From Bacteroidales bacterium (GTDB lineage: Bacteria > Bacteroidota > Bacteroidia > Bacteroidales > VadinHA17), in the NCBI GenBank assembly GCA_016709865.1, contig JADJLX010000001.1, positions 62,001 to 126,000 of the forward strand: a DNA stretch of 64,000 nt, given 5' to 3'. This document shows, piece after piece, positions 15,807 through 25,137 of this stretch. Numbering within the stretch: position 1 is the stretch's first letter; each line of letters starts with the position of its first letter. The notes under the pieces were generated by a model. It saw nothing but the letters and a program-made list of their open reading frames with translations. It was not told the origin of the DNA and did no database searches. The translations under genes were made by a program, and so were the position numbers.

Positions 15807-17393
15807 ATGGAAAAACAAATCAAACGCATGTTAACCAGAAGAAAATTTGTTGGTACTGCGGCAGCAGTTACCGCTTTCACTATTGTCCCTAAGAATGTAC
15901 TGGGGAAGCAATTCGGTTCTGTAGCTCCAAATGACAAGATCAGACTTGCTCATATCGGATGCGGTATGCAGGGTCACGCTGAGCTTGGACCTCTTATCAA
16001 TTGCCCCGATCTGCAGATTGTTGCAGTATGCGACCCTGAAACAGACGGAAGGAATTATCTGAACTTCGGAAACGGGACCAGTGTACCAACTGGAACCCTG
16101 AATACAATCAGGAACCTGGTGAGTAATCCAAAATGGAGGGATGGTATTAATTATGTCCCGGGCGGACGTATGGTAATGAAAGAGGTTATCGAAACCTTTT
16201 ATGCCAATCAGAGAGCTGCCGATAAGTTCCCGTCAGTAAAAGCTTACAACGACTTCAGGGAACTGCTCGAAAAAGAAGATATAGATGCAGTGAAGATAAT
16301 GACACCTGATCACCTGCATGCCACAATTGCCATAGCAGCAATGAAAAAAGGCAAACATGTAATTACTCATAAGCCTCTGGCAAACAGGATGTATGAATCT
16401 GACCTGGTTATAAAAACTGCAAAAGAGACTGGCGTAGCTACCTACTTCATGCCCTTCAACAGCTACCAGTCAAGTGAACAGATTAAAAAAATGGTTGCAG
16501 ATGGCGCCATTGGCACATTAAAAGAAGTTCATGAATGGTCCGCAAGACCAATGTGGACACAAAATATTGAAATGCCGAAGAATTTGCCTCCTGTACCGGC
16601 TGGTTTTGACTGGCAGATGTGGCTGGGCCCGGTTCCTGACCGTCCTTATAGCCCTGACTACACTCATACACTATTCAGAGGATGGTATGATTTCGGCGGA
16701 GGATCATTTGCTGATATGGGTCACTATACTATGTGGACAGTCTGCGATGCCTGGGACCTTGATGTTCCTGCATGGGCTGAAGGATTTGGCAGCAAGGGTT
16801 GCAGAACACAGAACTTCGCTACAGGTGCTTTTCCAAATGACTTTTCATTTCCTCTTGCCGAAACGATTCGCGTACATTATAATGCAAAAGGATCAAGAGG
16901 ACCAATTGATGTATACTGGTATGACGGAGGTATGAGACCACCGGCAATTCCTGAGCTGGAGGAAGATAAAAAACTGATGGGGAATTCCGGAATTTTGTAC
17001 ATAGGCGACAAAGGCAAGATCCTTGATGGGAGGTTATTACCTGAAAGTAAAATGAAAACCTATATGGGTGAAAACTACACTCCGCCTGCAGCACGAGGGA
17101 TGGGACAACGTCCACCACAGGCAGCTGCCGGTCAGGCAGCACCTACGGCACCAAGGATCGGGGCTTTACCACCGAAGTTTGAGGAATGGATTGCAGCCTG
17201 CAGGGGCGGGTCGAAAAATACTCCGGGAAATTTTGCTTCAGCAGAAGCGCTTTCCACAATGATAAACCTTGGTATAGTTTCAGTTCGTGCCGGAACAAGA
17301 GTTGAATTTGATCCGGTTACCAGGAAGATAACTAATAATGAAGCTGCTAACAAACTCCTTGTCAGGGAATACAGAAAGGGGTGGGAGCTGTAA
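15807..17393 (+). CDS. Tat-exported Gfo/Idh/MocA-family oxidoreductase
   Basis: The 528-aa protein starts with a twin-arginine signal, L-T-R-R-K-F-V-G-T-A-A-A-V-T-A-F, ending near V-L-G-K. The Rossmann N-terminal domain (I-R-L-A-H-I-G-C-G-M-Q-G-H) binds NAD(P). The segment D-A-V-K-I-M-T-P-D-H-L-H and K-H-V-I-T-H-K-P-L-A is the conserved E/H-K-P region. A C-terminal substrate domain follows. The family acts on sugars and inositols; the exact substrate is unknown. A Pro/Ala/Gln-rich insert near residues 425-450 is unusual. Export fits periplasmic glycan metabolism. Confidence 0.88.
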   Translation: MEKQIKRMLTRRKFVGTAAAVTAFTIVPKNVLGKQFGSVAPNDKIRLAHIGCGMQGHAELGPLINCPDLQIVAVCDPETDGRNYLNFGNGTSVPTGTLNTIRNLVSNPKWRDGINYVPGGRMVMKEVIETFYANQRAADKFPSVKAYNDFRELLEKEDIDAVKIMTPDHLHATIAIAAMKKGKHVITHKPLANRMYESDLVIKTAKETGVATYFMPFNSYQSSEQIKKMVADGAIGTLKEVHEWSARPMWTQNIEMPKNLPPVPAGFDWQMWLGPVPDRPYSPDYTHTLFRGWYDFGGGSFADMGHYTMWTVCDAWDLDVPAWAEGFGSKGCRTQNFATGAFPNDFSFPLAETIRVHYNAKGSRGPIDVYWYDGGMRPPAIPELEEDKKLMGNSGILYIGDKGKILDGRLLPESKMKTYMGENYTPPAARGMGQRPPQAAAGQAAPTAPRIGALPPKFEEWIAACRGGSKNTPGNFASAEALSTMINLGIVSVRAGTRVEFDPVTRKITNNEAANKLLVREYRKGWEL

Positions 17394-17443
17394 TATTTAT
17401 ACTTAAATTCTTATTCTGAATAATAATTTTTAAAGGAGATTTT

Positions 17444-18556
17444 ATGGGACTATTTAATAAGATCCGCGGGGAATTTATCGACATTATCCAATGGCTCGAC
17501 CCTACAAATAACACAATGGTTCATCGTTTTGAGAGATTTCAGAACGAAATAAAAACAGGAGCTAAACTGACAGTCAGGGAATCGCAGGTCGCAGTTTTTA
17601 TAAACGAAGGTCAGCTTGCTGATATATTCACTCCGGGCCTATATACGCTTAACACCCAAAACCTTCCGATACTTACCACTCTGAAGGGATGGAAATATGG
17701 CTTTAACAGCCCGTTCGTGGCAGAGGTATATTTCGTAAATACTAAACAGTTTACAGATCTGTTATGGGGTACACCTAACCCGGTAATGCTGAGAGATCCG
17801 GAGTTTGGTCCAATCAGAATCAGAGCCAATGGAAACTATGCCATGAAGATCTCCGATCCCGGTCTCTTCATTAAAACAATTGCAGGTACCGATGGCAACT
17901 TCACTACAGAGAGCATTTCCAACCAATTGAGGAATGTTGCTGTTACAAGATTCACAGATGCCATTGGTGAAAGCAAGATCCCGGTTCTTGATATGGCATC
18001 AAATTTTGATGAGATCTCAAAATTCTGCGAAAACAAAATGAAACCGGAATTCCTCGAATATGGTATTGATCTGTTAAAATTCCTTGTTGCCAGTATAACA
18101 CTTCCTGAAAACGTTGAAGCCGCACTCGATAAGCGTTCAAGCATGGGCATTATCGGTGATATGAGCAAGTTTACTCAATTCCAGGTAGCAGAGTCGATGG
18201 AAGCAGCAGCGAAAAACCCTGCTGGCGGTGGTGCCGCTGCTGGAATGGGCATGGGAATGGGTTTTGGCATGGCCAACGCTATGATGGGTCAGATGGGCTC
18301 AATGGGACCCGGTCAGTCGCAGCAACAGGCAGGTCCACCTCCGGTGCCAGGCGCTGTAACTTATTTTGTTGCGGTGAACGGACAACAGTCAGGACCTTAC
18401 GATCTGAACGCTCTTAAACAGATGGCTGCCCAGGGACAGATAACAAAAGAAACGCTTGTATGGAAACAGGGAATGGGTCAATGGTCTGCCGCTGGAACAC
18501 AGGCTGATTTAACAGATATTTTCGGGGCTGTACCTCCGCCACTTCCTCCAAAATAA
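17444..18556 (+). CDS. SPFH-domain protein with C-terminal GYF_2 domain
   Basis: The 370-aa protein starts M-G-L-F-N-K-I-R-G-E-F-I-D-I-I-Q-W. This is typical of the virion-core-like SPFH family (COG4260). The SPFH domain covers about 30-240. A Gly/Met-rich linker (G-M-G-M-G-M-G-F) follows. A GYF_2/DUF4339 domain is at about 300-360, with V-N-G-Q-Q-S-G-P-Y-D and W-K-Q-G-M-G-Q-W. An AAAGGAGA ribosome-binding site precedes the ATG. It forms a pair with the zinc-ribbon protein downstream. The cellular role is poorly known; membrane-scaffold or stress functions are proposed for related SPFH proteins. Confidence 0.85.
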   Translation: MGLFNKIRGEFIDIIQWLDPTNNTMVHRFERFQNEIKTGAKLTVRESQVAVFINEGQLADIFTPGLYTLNTQNLPILTTLKGWKYGFNSPFVAEVYFVNTKQFTDLLWGTPNPVMLRDPEFGPIRIRANGNYAMKISDPGLFIKTIAGTDGNFTTESISNQLRNVAVTRFTDAIGESKIPVLDMASNFDEISKFCENKMKPEFLEYGIDLLKFLVASITLPENVEAALDKRSSMGIIGDMSKFTQFQVAESMEAAAKNPAGGGAAAGMGMGMGFGMANAMMGQMGSMGPGQSQQQAGPPPVPGAVTYFVAVNGQQSGPYDLNALKQMAAQGQITKETLVWKQGMGQWSAAGTQADLTDIFGAVPPPLPPK

Positions 18557-18574
18557 TAACTAAAATAATTCCAA

Positions 18575-18603
18575 CCCCTTCCCTTATTGTTTAAGGGAAG
18601 GGG
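18575..18603 (+). terminator. Hairpin after SPFH gene
   Basis: A perfect 12-bp stem, CCCCTTCCCTTA with TAAGGGAAGGGG, and a 5-nt loop. It is followed by CTTAACT, a weak T tract. It may terminate partly, leaving some read-through to the next gene. Confidence 0.6.
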
Positions 18604-18646
18604 CTTAACTATTAATATACAACGCCTTACGCATCATTGGTAGTAT

Positions 18647-19771
18647 ATGTCAAAAGAATATATAACAGCTGACACCATCCAGAAAGAGACGGTCTGCAAA
18701 GGTTGTTCAGGCAAACTTCAGTTTGCCCCGGGAACAAATCATCTTAAATGTCCGGCATGCGGAACAGAGAATGAAATAGAGGTTTCGACACAGGTATTAG
18801 AAGAACTCGATTTTGAGCAGTTTCTCAGCAATTTTGAGAAAGAATCAGCTGTTCAGGAAGTTGTTACAATTAAGTGTAATGGCTGCGGAGCACAAACAAC
18901 ATTCAATCCAAATGTAGTTTCCGATTCCTGTCCTTGCTGCGGGTCCCCTCTTGTAATAAAAAATGCTACTTCCACTCACTCTATTCAGCCAAAGGCACTA
19001 TTACCGTTTTCGATAACTCAGGAGAGGGCTTTTGAACAGTTCCGTCTCTGGATAAATAAGCTATGGTTCGCCCCGAACAAACTGAAGCAATATGCCAGAC
19101 AGCTTGATAAGCTGACCGGCCTGTACATACCATACTGGACATATGATTCAAATACCAGTTCAGATTATACCGGAGAAAGGGGAGATAATTATCAAACCAC
19201 AGAGACCGGACCAGTAATGGAAAAGGGGAAAATGGTAGTCAAGACCCGTACAGTGACAAAAATAAGATGGAGCAGTGTAAGCGGGCATGTGGACAATGTA
19301 TTTGACGATGTGCTGGTTGTAGCGAGCAAATCACTTCCAAGGGAGTATGTGGAAAAACTTGAACCATGGGAACTTGAAGACCTGTTACCTTTTAGCGAAA
19401 GTTATCTGAGCGGATTTAAAACCGAGAGTTACCAGGTTGACCTTAAAGAGGGATTTGATGATGCCAAAATTAAGATGGATGAAAGGATAAGAGCTTCTGT
19501 CTGCAGAGATATCGGAGGTGACCACCAGAGGATCCATTCACTAAACACTGTTTATAACAACATCACATTCAAGCATATTCTCCTTCCAATCTGGATAAGT
19601 GCTTATATGTATAAAGATAAAGTATACAGGTTTCTTATTAATGGTAAAACCGGTGAAGTGCAGGGTGAAAGACCCTATAGCTGGGTTAAGATAGCTCTTG
19701 TATCAGTACTGGCAGCAGTAATTATCTTTATAATATATACCCTTGTTAATAAGGAACCTGCTTCACTTTAA
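18647..19771 (+). CDS. Zinc-ribbon membrane-anchored protein
   Basis: The 374-aa protein has two zinc ribbons, C-K-G-C...C-P-A-C (about 18-41) and C-N-G-C...C-P-C-C (about 80-100). A soluble middle domain follows and one C-terminal membrane helix is near residues 345-367. It resembles proteins annotated as TFIIB-type zinc ribbon or PriA-like without helicase motifs, commonly found beside SPFH genes. Its function is unknown. The last 26 bp overlap the end of the convergent gene at 19746. Confidence 0.75.
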   Translation: MSKEYITADTIQKETVCKGCSGKLQFAPGTNHLKCPACGTENEIEVSTQVLEELDFEQFLSNFEKESAVQEVVTIKCNGCGAQTTFNPNVVSDSCPCCGSPLVIKNATSTHSIQPKALLPFSITQERAFEQFRLWINKLWFAPNKLKQYARQLDKLTGLYIPYWTYDSNTSSDYTGERGDNYQTTETGPVMEKGKMVVKTRTVTKIRWSSVSGHVDNVFDDVLVVASKSLPREYVEKLEPWELEDLLPFSESYLSGFKTESYQVDLKEGFDDAKIKMDERIRASVCRDIGGDHQRIHSLNTVYNNITFKHILLPIWISAYMYKDKVYRFLINGKTGEVQGERPYSWVKIALVSVLAAVIIFIIYTLVNKEPASL

Positions 19772-21575
19772 GGGAGGCAGTTGAAAAACCTGATTTACCA
19801 TCGGCTGAGATCCCTCTGACAACGATAGTGTAGTCTGTAGTCTCGTCAGACGTGTAAAATTCAACAAAAGTTTTGCCATCCTTATCTGTAGATTTATCCG
19901 AACTCCAATAAAGAGTGTTTCGGTAATCAGGGATTCTGCCCGATTTTAATGAATCTGTAGAATATTCCGGAGAGTAAAACTCTTCTTTCGGCAAGCAGCC
20001 TTCATATACCTGTCTGAATATTGTGTTATCAAAATCCATGGCGCTCAAATTACCTTTTTTGGTAACGAAACTTAAGATCCCGTCAAATATATACTCTGAA
20101 AAGAAATATCTCTTGTTCAGGACATCCGCTCTTTCTATCTCCTTTGAATTGATTACAAGTACTTTCTCAAAATCATACATTGGGACACCATCAACCAGCA
20201 CCAGGGGTTTATTTTCGAACGGCAAACTTTGTAACTTATTGATCAGTTTAAGTTCAAGCTTGCCATTCTGCTTTAAGGTATAAACATTTGGAATGATCTC
20301 TTTAACAACTTCTCTTATTGTAGAAAGTTCAATATAGTCAGCCATAAGAATTGTGTTCTCCGGTTTTCCATAGAAATCAGGAATTGCTTTCTTCGGAGTG
20401 GCTGGCATTTTCTGCCTGAAAGGTTCGTAAAGATTATTTATCTGCATACTTATAACAGCATTGTTTATTTTATCAATACTGGTACTGTCGATTCTGAATA
20501 ATGACGGCTGATAGTTACTGAAATTGCTGTTGAATGGCTGTCTTATATCTATGTAGTACCCGGTAATATCCGGATTAATTGGCTGAATAACTATCTCATT
20601 TGTACCAGGTTCCCTGACAACAAAATAGAATTCACCTAAGTTATTTGTACTTGAGAACTGGCAACGGGCAATCTTACCAACATATGAGAGAGATATACCG
20701 CTGTTCCTGAGAGGTTCCCCTGTCTCTTTAAGTCTTATTATACCATAAATGAGATGACCTTCAAGCTCAGGAAGATATTTCGGATCTTTACTTTCCGGAA
20801 CCATTGAAGTTGATGACTGCAAATTGTCCAACCCTGATTTCTGCATCTCCTCAGAATTAACAATACCGGTTTTTGCAACCGATACTGACAGATCAGATTC
20901 TATTGGGTTACCCGAAACGTCAGTTGCAGCAATCACAAGTTTTACTTTTTCGCGTGTGGAATATTCTGACTTGTCCGGAGTTATTTTAAAAAGAATCTCC
21001 CCGGCATCTTCTGATCCGGGTTTAACGATAGTATTTCCTTTCCCGGAAACTTCTTTAACAGGACCATTTAGTGATGAAGGTGATTGAAGAGCCAGGCTCT
21101 CAAAACTGCCAAATGGATTTACAACAGAAATGGTTTTATGACAAAATTGATCCGCAGGCCAGTTCTGCATCCAGTTTGAATATGCCCTGATAACATAGTT
21201 ACCTGATAACAGGTTTTCCGGTATGCTGAAAACTGAAGATCCGGAATGATTCTCAACTCTTACTTTTAATTGTCTCAGTGGGAAGTTATTCCTGTCAAGG
21301 AATTCTACATAAACAACCTTACTGTTGTCCGACGGAGTATTGGTGAGACTATTTAAAGTTGTGACCTTAAGCCATACTTTCTCTCCGGTTATATATAAAC
21401 TGCGATCGGTATTTAATATTAGCCTCTCTTTATATGTCACCCCCTGGTTTTCAATAATAACCTGGGAAAATAATTTTTGATTAAATAAAGCGGCAACAAT
21501 CACTACAGCACTGAAAAACAATACATCTTTTCTGATATACGTTTTAAATTCATCAAACAGAGTCAGGTTTTGCAT
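19746..21575 (-). CDS. MG2-domain exported protein of outer-membrane uptake locus
   Basis: The 609-aa protein has an N-terminal membrane/signal segment (F-F-S-A-V-V-I-V-A-A-L-F). A macroglobulin-like MG2 domain, N-T-D-R-S-L-Y-I-T-G-E-K-V-W-L-K, covers about 50-150. Further beta-sandwich regions follow, including carboxypeptidase-regulatory-like stretches. Near residue 460 there is a plug-like V-D-G-V-P-M-Y-D motif. Such proteins accompany TonB receptors and DUF4249 lipoproteins in Bacteroidota. It starts 1 bp after the DUF4249 gene stop, so the two are cotranscribed. The precise role is unknown. Confidence 0.75.
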   Translation of the reverse strand: MQNLTLFDEFKTYIRKDVLFFSAVVIVAALFNQKLFSQVIIENQGVTYKERLILNTDRSLYITGEKVWLKVTTLNSLTNTPSDNSKVVYVEFLDRNNFPLRQLKVRVENHSGSSVFSIPENLLSGNYVIRAYSNWMQNWPADQFCHKTISVVNPFGSFESLALQSPSSLNGPVKEVSGKGNTIVKPGSEDAGEILFKITPDKSEYSTREKVKLVIAATDVSGNPIESDLSVSVAKTGIVNSEEMQKSGLDNLQSSTSMVPESKDPKYLPELEGHLIYGIIRLKETGEPLRNSGISLSYVGKIARCQFSSTNNLGEFYFVVREPGTNEIVIQPINPDITGYYIDIRQPFNSNFSNYQPSLFRIDSTSIDKINNAVISMQINNLYEPFRQKMPATPKKAIPDFYGKPENTILMADYIELSTIREVVKEIIPNVYTLKQNGKLELKLINKLQSLPFENKPLVLVDGVPMYDFEKVLVINSKEIERADVLNKRYFFSEYIFDGILSFVTKKGNLSAMDFDNTIFRQVYEGCLPKEEFYSPEYSTDSLKSGRIPDYRNTLYWSSDKSTDKDGKTFVEFYTSDETTDYTIVVRGISADGKSGFSTASLKVKQVPY

Positions 21576-21576
21576 T

Positions 21577-22800
21577 TCAGTTAAAATCTATCCAGAAATC
21601 TGGTTTTGTTATAGTTCCTGTAAATTCACAATTAGCACATTCCGGTTTGGCAAAAACCATTTTGTCAAGTACTTCTGTCCCGGCTTTGAAGAATGGTTCA
21701 ACAAAATAATAGCCTGATGTTGAATACATTTCATACAGATCATCCCAGGTTAGCGGGGGAGAATAAAGAGATCTCGGATAATCCTTTGGCGCCATCTCTA
21801 CCCGCTTACACGGATTTCTGTAGATTGGGAAATTCATACCGGAAAGGTCACTGAAAGTAATAAATTTTCTTTTTTCTTTCACAGCTGAAACCTGAAAATA
21901 TCCCAACACACGCTCATCCGGATCGTTGACATTATGTATATTACTGATAACCGGGAAAGGCTGAATGGAGTAAATACTTCCTCCTTTCTCATTAATCTGT
22001 TTCATATTATACCAGAAGTCATACTCCTTTTCAGATATTGAGTACTGCTTCATGAGAACACTGTACTGAATAAGTAACCGGTCAGATTTCTTAGGATCGA
22101 TAAATGAAATGTTCTGCCCCTCCACCCTGTCAGACTTGCCTTCAAAAGTTGAATAAATAAGAATTTCCTGTGATTTTCTCATCTTGTAGCAATACTCCTT
22201 TACATCAGCAACAGGGACAAAGATGGTTTCATTTACGTAATCATATTTTTTCGGGGAAGGAACTTTAAATTTCCATGTCTCTTCATAATCCCAACGGTAG
22301 TACTTATTAATGCCTCCCCTTGAATCGAGGAATATTCTCAAACCCTCATTCATTACAGTACCGTTACTACCTAATTCCTGATCACGCGCGTAATAAATAT
22401 TGTCAATATCAGAAACTGCCTCCATTTTATATGGTTCTGACTCATAAAAGTTTCCCTCTGCCGTCTGAATGTGTAAAACATATGTATTCCCGATCATACC
22501 CCGGAACTCAGTACTGTCAGTCTTATAAAGTCCATTCCCGAAATTAGTGAGATAGAAGTTTTTCGCACTTTCGTCAGAAATATAAATGACTGCATCTGAA
22601 ATGACTTCCGGGACAGTATCCTGATCCTGAACTGATCGTGATAACTTTACAGTGTATGAAGAGTTGTCATCAGTAATCAATCCTTCAACTACGAGGATCG
22701 ATTCATAGCCCTTCAATTCCGGCACATAAGGGTCAACACATCCCGAAAATGAGATAGCCAAAAGAAGACCGATAAAAATTCCTGTTAAAAATTTAAACAT
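21577..22800 (-). CDS. DUF4249 lipoprotein
   Basis: The 407-aa lipoprotein has signal peptide F-L-T-G-I-F-I-G-L-L-L-A-I-S-F-S-G-C with the lipobox Cys at about residue 21. The DUF4249 pattern V-V-E-G-L-I-T-D-D-N-S-S-Y-T-V-K-L-S-R-S follows. It is a paralogue of the next gene upstream: both have the same length, both share Y-F-Q-V-S-A-V and P-P-L-T-W-D-D, and both end with C-x2-C before K-P-D-F-W. DUF4249 proteins sit at the outer membrane next to TonB receptors and probably help bind the substrate. Confidence 0.88.
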   Translation of the reverse strand: MFKFLTGIFIGLLLAISFSGCVDPYVPELKGYESILVVEGLITDDNSSYTVKLSRSVQDQDTVPEVISDAVIYISDESAKNFYLTNFGNGLYKTDSTEFRGMIGNTYVLHIQTAEGNFYESEPYKMEAVSDIDNIYYARDQELGSNGTVMNEGLRIFLDSRGGINKYYRWDYEETWKFKVPSPKKYDYVNETIFVPVADVKEYCYKMRKSQEILIYSTFEGKSDRVEGQNISFIDPKKSDRLLIQYSVLMKQYSISEKEYDFWYNMKQINEKGGSIYSIQPFPVISNIHNVNDPDERVLGYFQVSAVKEKRKFITFSDLSGMNFPIYRNPCKRVEMAPKDYPRSLYSPPLTWDDLYEMYSTSGYYFVEPFFKAGTEVLDKMVFAKPECANCEFTGTITKPDFWIDFN

Positions 22801-22935
22801 TAATCTGTGAATCTATCCCGGTAAAAATTAAACTGAGATTATTTACCGGCTAGCAAAAATAATACTAATTATATACCTAACTCATATCAGCCAAAAAGAA
22901 TCTCGAATTGTAAAGTAATAAAGTCAAAAAATCTA

Positions 22936-24159
22936 TTAGAAACTGTCCTTCCAGAAATCGGGCTTAATTGTTGTTCCTGTAACAGAGCAATCAGAACACT
23001 CAATTTTTGTGAACACCAGCCGGTCCAGTTTCAGAGTACCCTGGATATATTTCGGTTCCACAAATGTGTATCCGGAAGTTGTATACATATAGTGAATATC
23101 GTCCCATGTTAGTGGTGGATTAAACTTAACCCAGGGAAGAATATCAGGCGAATCCTCAATTCTGATGCATGGGTAATGATAATATGGCATTTCAAGACCA
23201 ACAATATCTCTGAATGGGATTTCTTTTCTTCTCATCCTAACAGCAGAAACCTGAAAATAACCTACTACCTTATTTTCGGAATTATTCACATCATGAATAT
23301 TGCTTGAAACAGAATAGGGCTGCGCAGCAAAAATATCTCCTCCAATTACATCAACTTTTGATAAATTATACCAGAAATCATACTCTTCTCGTGAAATGGA
23401 GTATTGCCTGACAAGAATACTGTAATGAATTAGTAATCTGTCGGATTTGTCAGAAGGAATAAACGTAATCGGCATTTTCTGAATGGTTTTAGTATCACTA
23501 GGATAGGTCCTGTTAATAAGAATTTCAGCCGATTTTCTGCTCTTCCAGCAATATTCCCTTACATCAGGATTCATATAGATATGGTGCTCATCTACATATA
23601 TACTTCTTGAAGGAGTAGGCACTTTAAATTTCCATGTTTCGTCAAACGCCCAGCGGTAATATCTCGAATCATCTCCTTCCTTCGATCTCAGATATATCTG
23701 AATGCCAATATCCGACTCTGTACCGTTATTCGTCAACACCTCATCCTTCTCGAAAAAAATAGTGTCAATGTCAGGTACATCAAACATCATGCATGGATCT
23801 GATTTATACTCTACACCTTCACTTGTTGTTATATGAAGAGTATAAGTCCGTCCGACAGTTCCCTTAAACCTGGTGACATCAGATTGGTAAAATCCATCTC
23901 CTTTACTTTCAAAGTTGAATATGTTGCCAATATCATCAGAAACGGAAACAGAAGCATCAGAAACCATAACTGGTTCCCCGTCTTCCTTCATTGATCTGGA
24001 AAGTTTTACTGAATAAGAAGAGTTCTCGTCAGTGATGAGACCATCCACCACAAGAAGTGATTCGTATCCCTCAATATTTGGAATATATGGCTCTATACAT
24101 GTAGTAAGCAAGAATATTATAATCAGGACAATAATAGACCCTGAACCTGGTTTTGACAT
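22936..24159 (-). CDS. DUF4249 lipoprotein (paralogue)
   Basis: A second 407-aa DUF4249 lipoprotein with signal I-I-F-L-L-T-T-C as lipobox region. It carries V-V-D-G-L-I-T-D-E-N-S-S-Y-S-V-K-L-S-R-S. It is clearly a tandem duplicate of the gene at 21577-22800, diverged along its whole length. It is transcribed away from the receptor genes at 24323-27918, with about 160 bp of shared upstream sequence. It is likely the first gene of the operon 22936-21577-19746. Confidence 0.88.
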   Translation of the reverse strand: MSKPGSGSIIVLIIIFLLTTCIEPYIPNIEGYESLLVVDGLITDENSSYSVKLSRSMKEDGEPVMVSDASVSVSDDIGNIFNFESKGDGFYQSDVTRFKGTVGRTYTLHITTSEGVEYKSDPCMMFDVPDIDTIFFEKDEVLTNNGTESDIGIQIYLRSKEGDDSRYYRWAFDETWKFKVPTPSRSIYVDEHHIYMNPDVREYCWKSRKSAEILINRTYPSDTKTIQKMPITFIPSDKSDRLLIHYSILVRQYSISREEYDFWYNLSKVDVIGGDIFAAQPYSVSSNIHDVNNSENKVVGYFQVSAVRMRRKEIPFRDIVGLEMPYYHYPCIRIEDSPDILPWVKFNPPLTWDDIHYMYTTSGYTFVEPKYIQGTLKLDRLVFTKIECSDCSVTGTTIKPDFWKDSF

Positions 24160-24322
24160 ACACTTTTACTGAATTGAATGCATTCGGGATAGATAGATGA
24201 TGAAACCTGTGTAAAAATAATATTTATAATATGTCCCCCGAAAAGAATTTTACAATTTATCGAATAAAAAAAAATAATAGTCAAAATGCAGATCAGACAA
24301 TAAAAATTTGTTATTTCGGGTA

Positions 24323-25132
24323 ATGAAAATCCGGTCTGTCTATACTATGGCGGCAATTGCTCCGCTTTTCCTTTTTCTGGTTACAAATCCCCTTAAGGGT
24401 CAAAATGGTAACCTGTTAAATAACAGATCTTTAAGCACTTCAAATAGCAAATTACAATCTATATCTGATCAGCAGGAGGAAGATATTAAAAAATTGTATT
24501 CATCGAAAGTTGAAACGCCAAAAGAGTTTTTGAACGGGAAGGAATATGAATCGTACTATTCAAGGGTAAAAGCAAAACCACTTTTGTTCTATGAAAAGAA
24601 ACGAACTGCCAGCATCATAACAAAAACAAGGAAGTATGAAAATCTTACGCTCCAGTATGATACTTACCTTGATGAAGTGGTATATTCCGATACAAGCAGA
24701 ACCTTAAACTTCAGATTCCCGCAGATAGCACTTAATAAAGATAATGTTGATGAATTCTATTTGTATTTTGAAGATGATGTTATACACTTTATAAACTACC
24801 GGGAACCTGAGGCTTCCTTAATAAATCTGAAAGAAGGCTTTTATGAACTGGTTTTTGAGGGTGGATTTAAGTTTGTAATTAAACACGAATCAAAAGAATA
24901 TCTCAGAGAGGGCAGGAATAATTACTTATACAGCCCAGTGTATTTCATTAACACCGGAGAAAAATTCCTGACCTTTAACAACAGGAAATCATTCCTCAGG
25001 CTCTTCGGTAATAAATCTGAGGATGTTAAACGATTTATCAAATCATCCGGAATTAAAATCGGAAAAGCTGATAAATTTCAGATTGTTAGCATATTAAAAT
25101 ATTACGATTCTTTGATTGTTTCCGGAAAATGA
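24323..25132 (+). CDS. Exported hypothetical protein upstream of TonB receptor
   Basis: A protein of about 269 aa from the ATG at 24323; the 24308 TTG start is less likely. It has a signal peptide (Y-T-M-A-A-I-A-P-L-F-L-F-L-V) and no recognised domain. It is rich in aromatic and charged residues with beta-strand character. Its stop lies 5 bp before the receptor start, so it is cotranscribed with the receptor. It may be a periplasmic or surface accessory of that receptor, but this is inference from position only. Confidence 0.7.
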   Translation: MKIRSVYTMAAIAPLFLFLVTNPLKGQNGNLLNNRSLSTSNSKLQSISDQQEEDIKKLYSSKVETPKEFLNGKEYESYYSRVKAKPLLFYEKKRTASIITKTRKYENLTLQYDTYLDEVVYSDTSRTLNFRFPQIALNKDNVDEFYLYFEDDVIHFINYREPEASLINLKEGFYELVFEGGFKFVIKHESKEYLREGRNNYLYSPVYFINTGEKFLTFNNRKSFLRLFGNKSEDVKRFIKSSGIKIGKADKFQIVSILKYYDSLIVSGK

Positions 25133-25137
25133 ACTGA

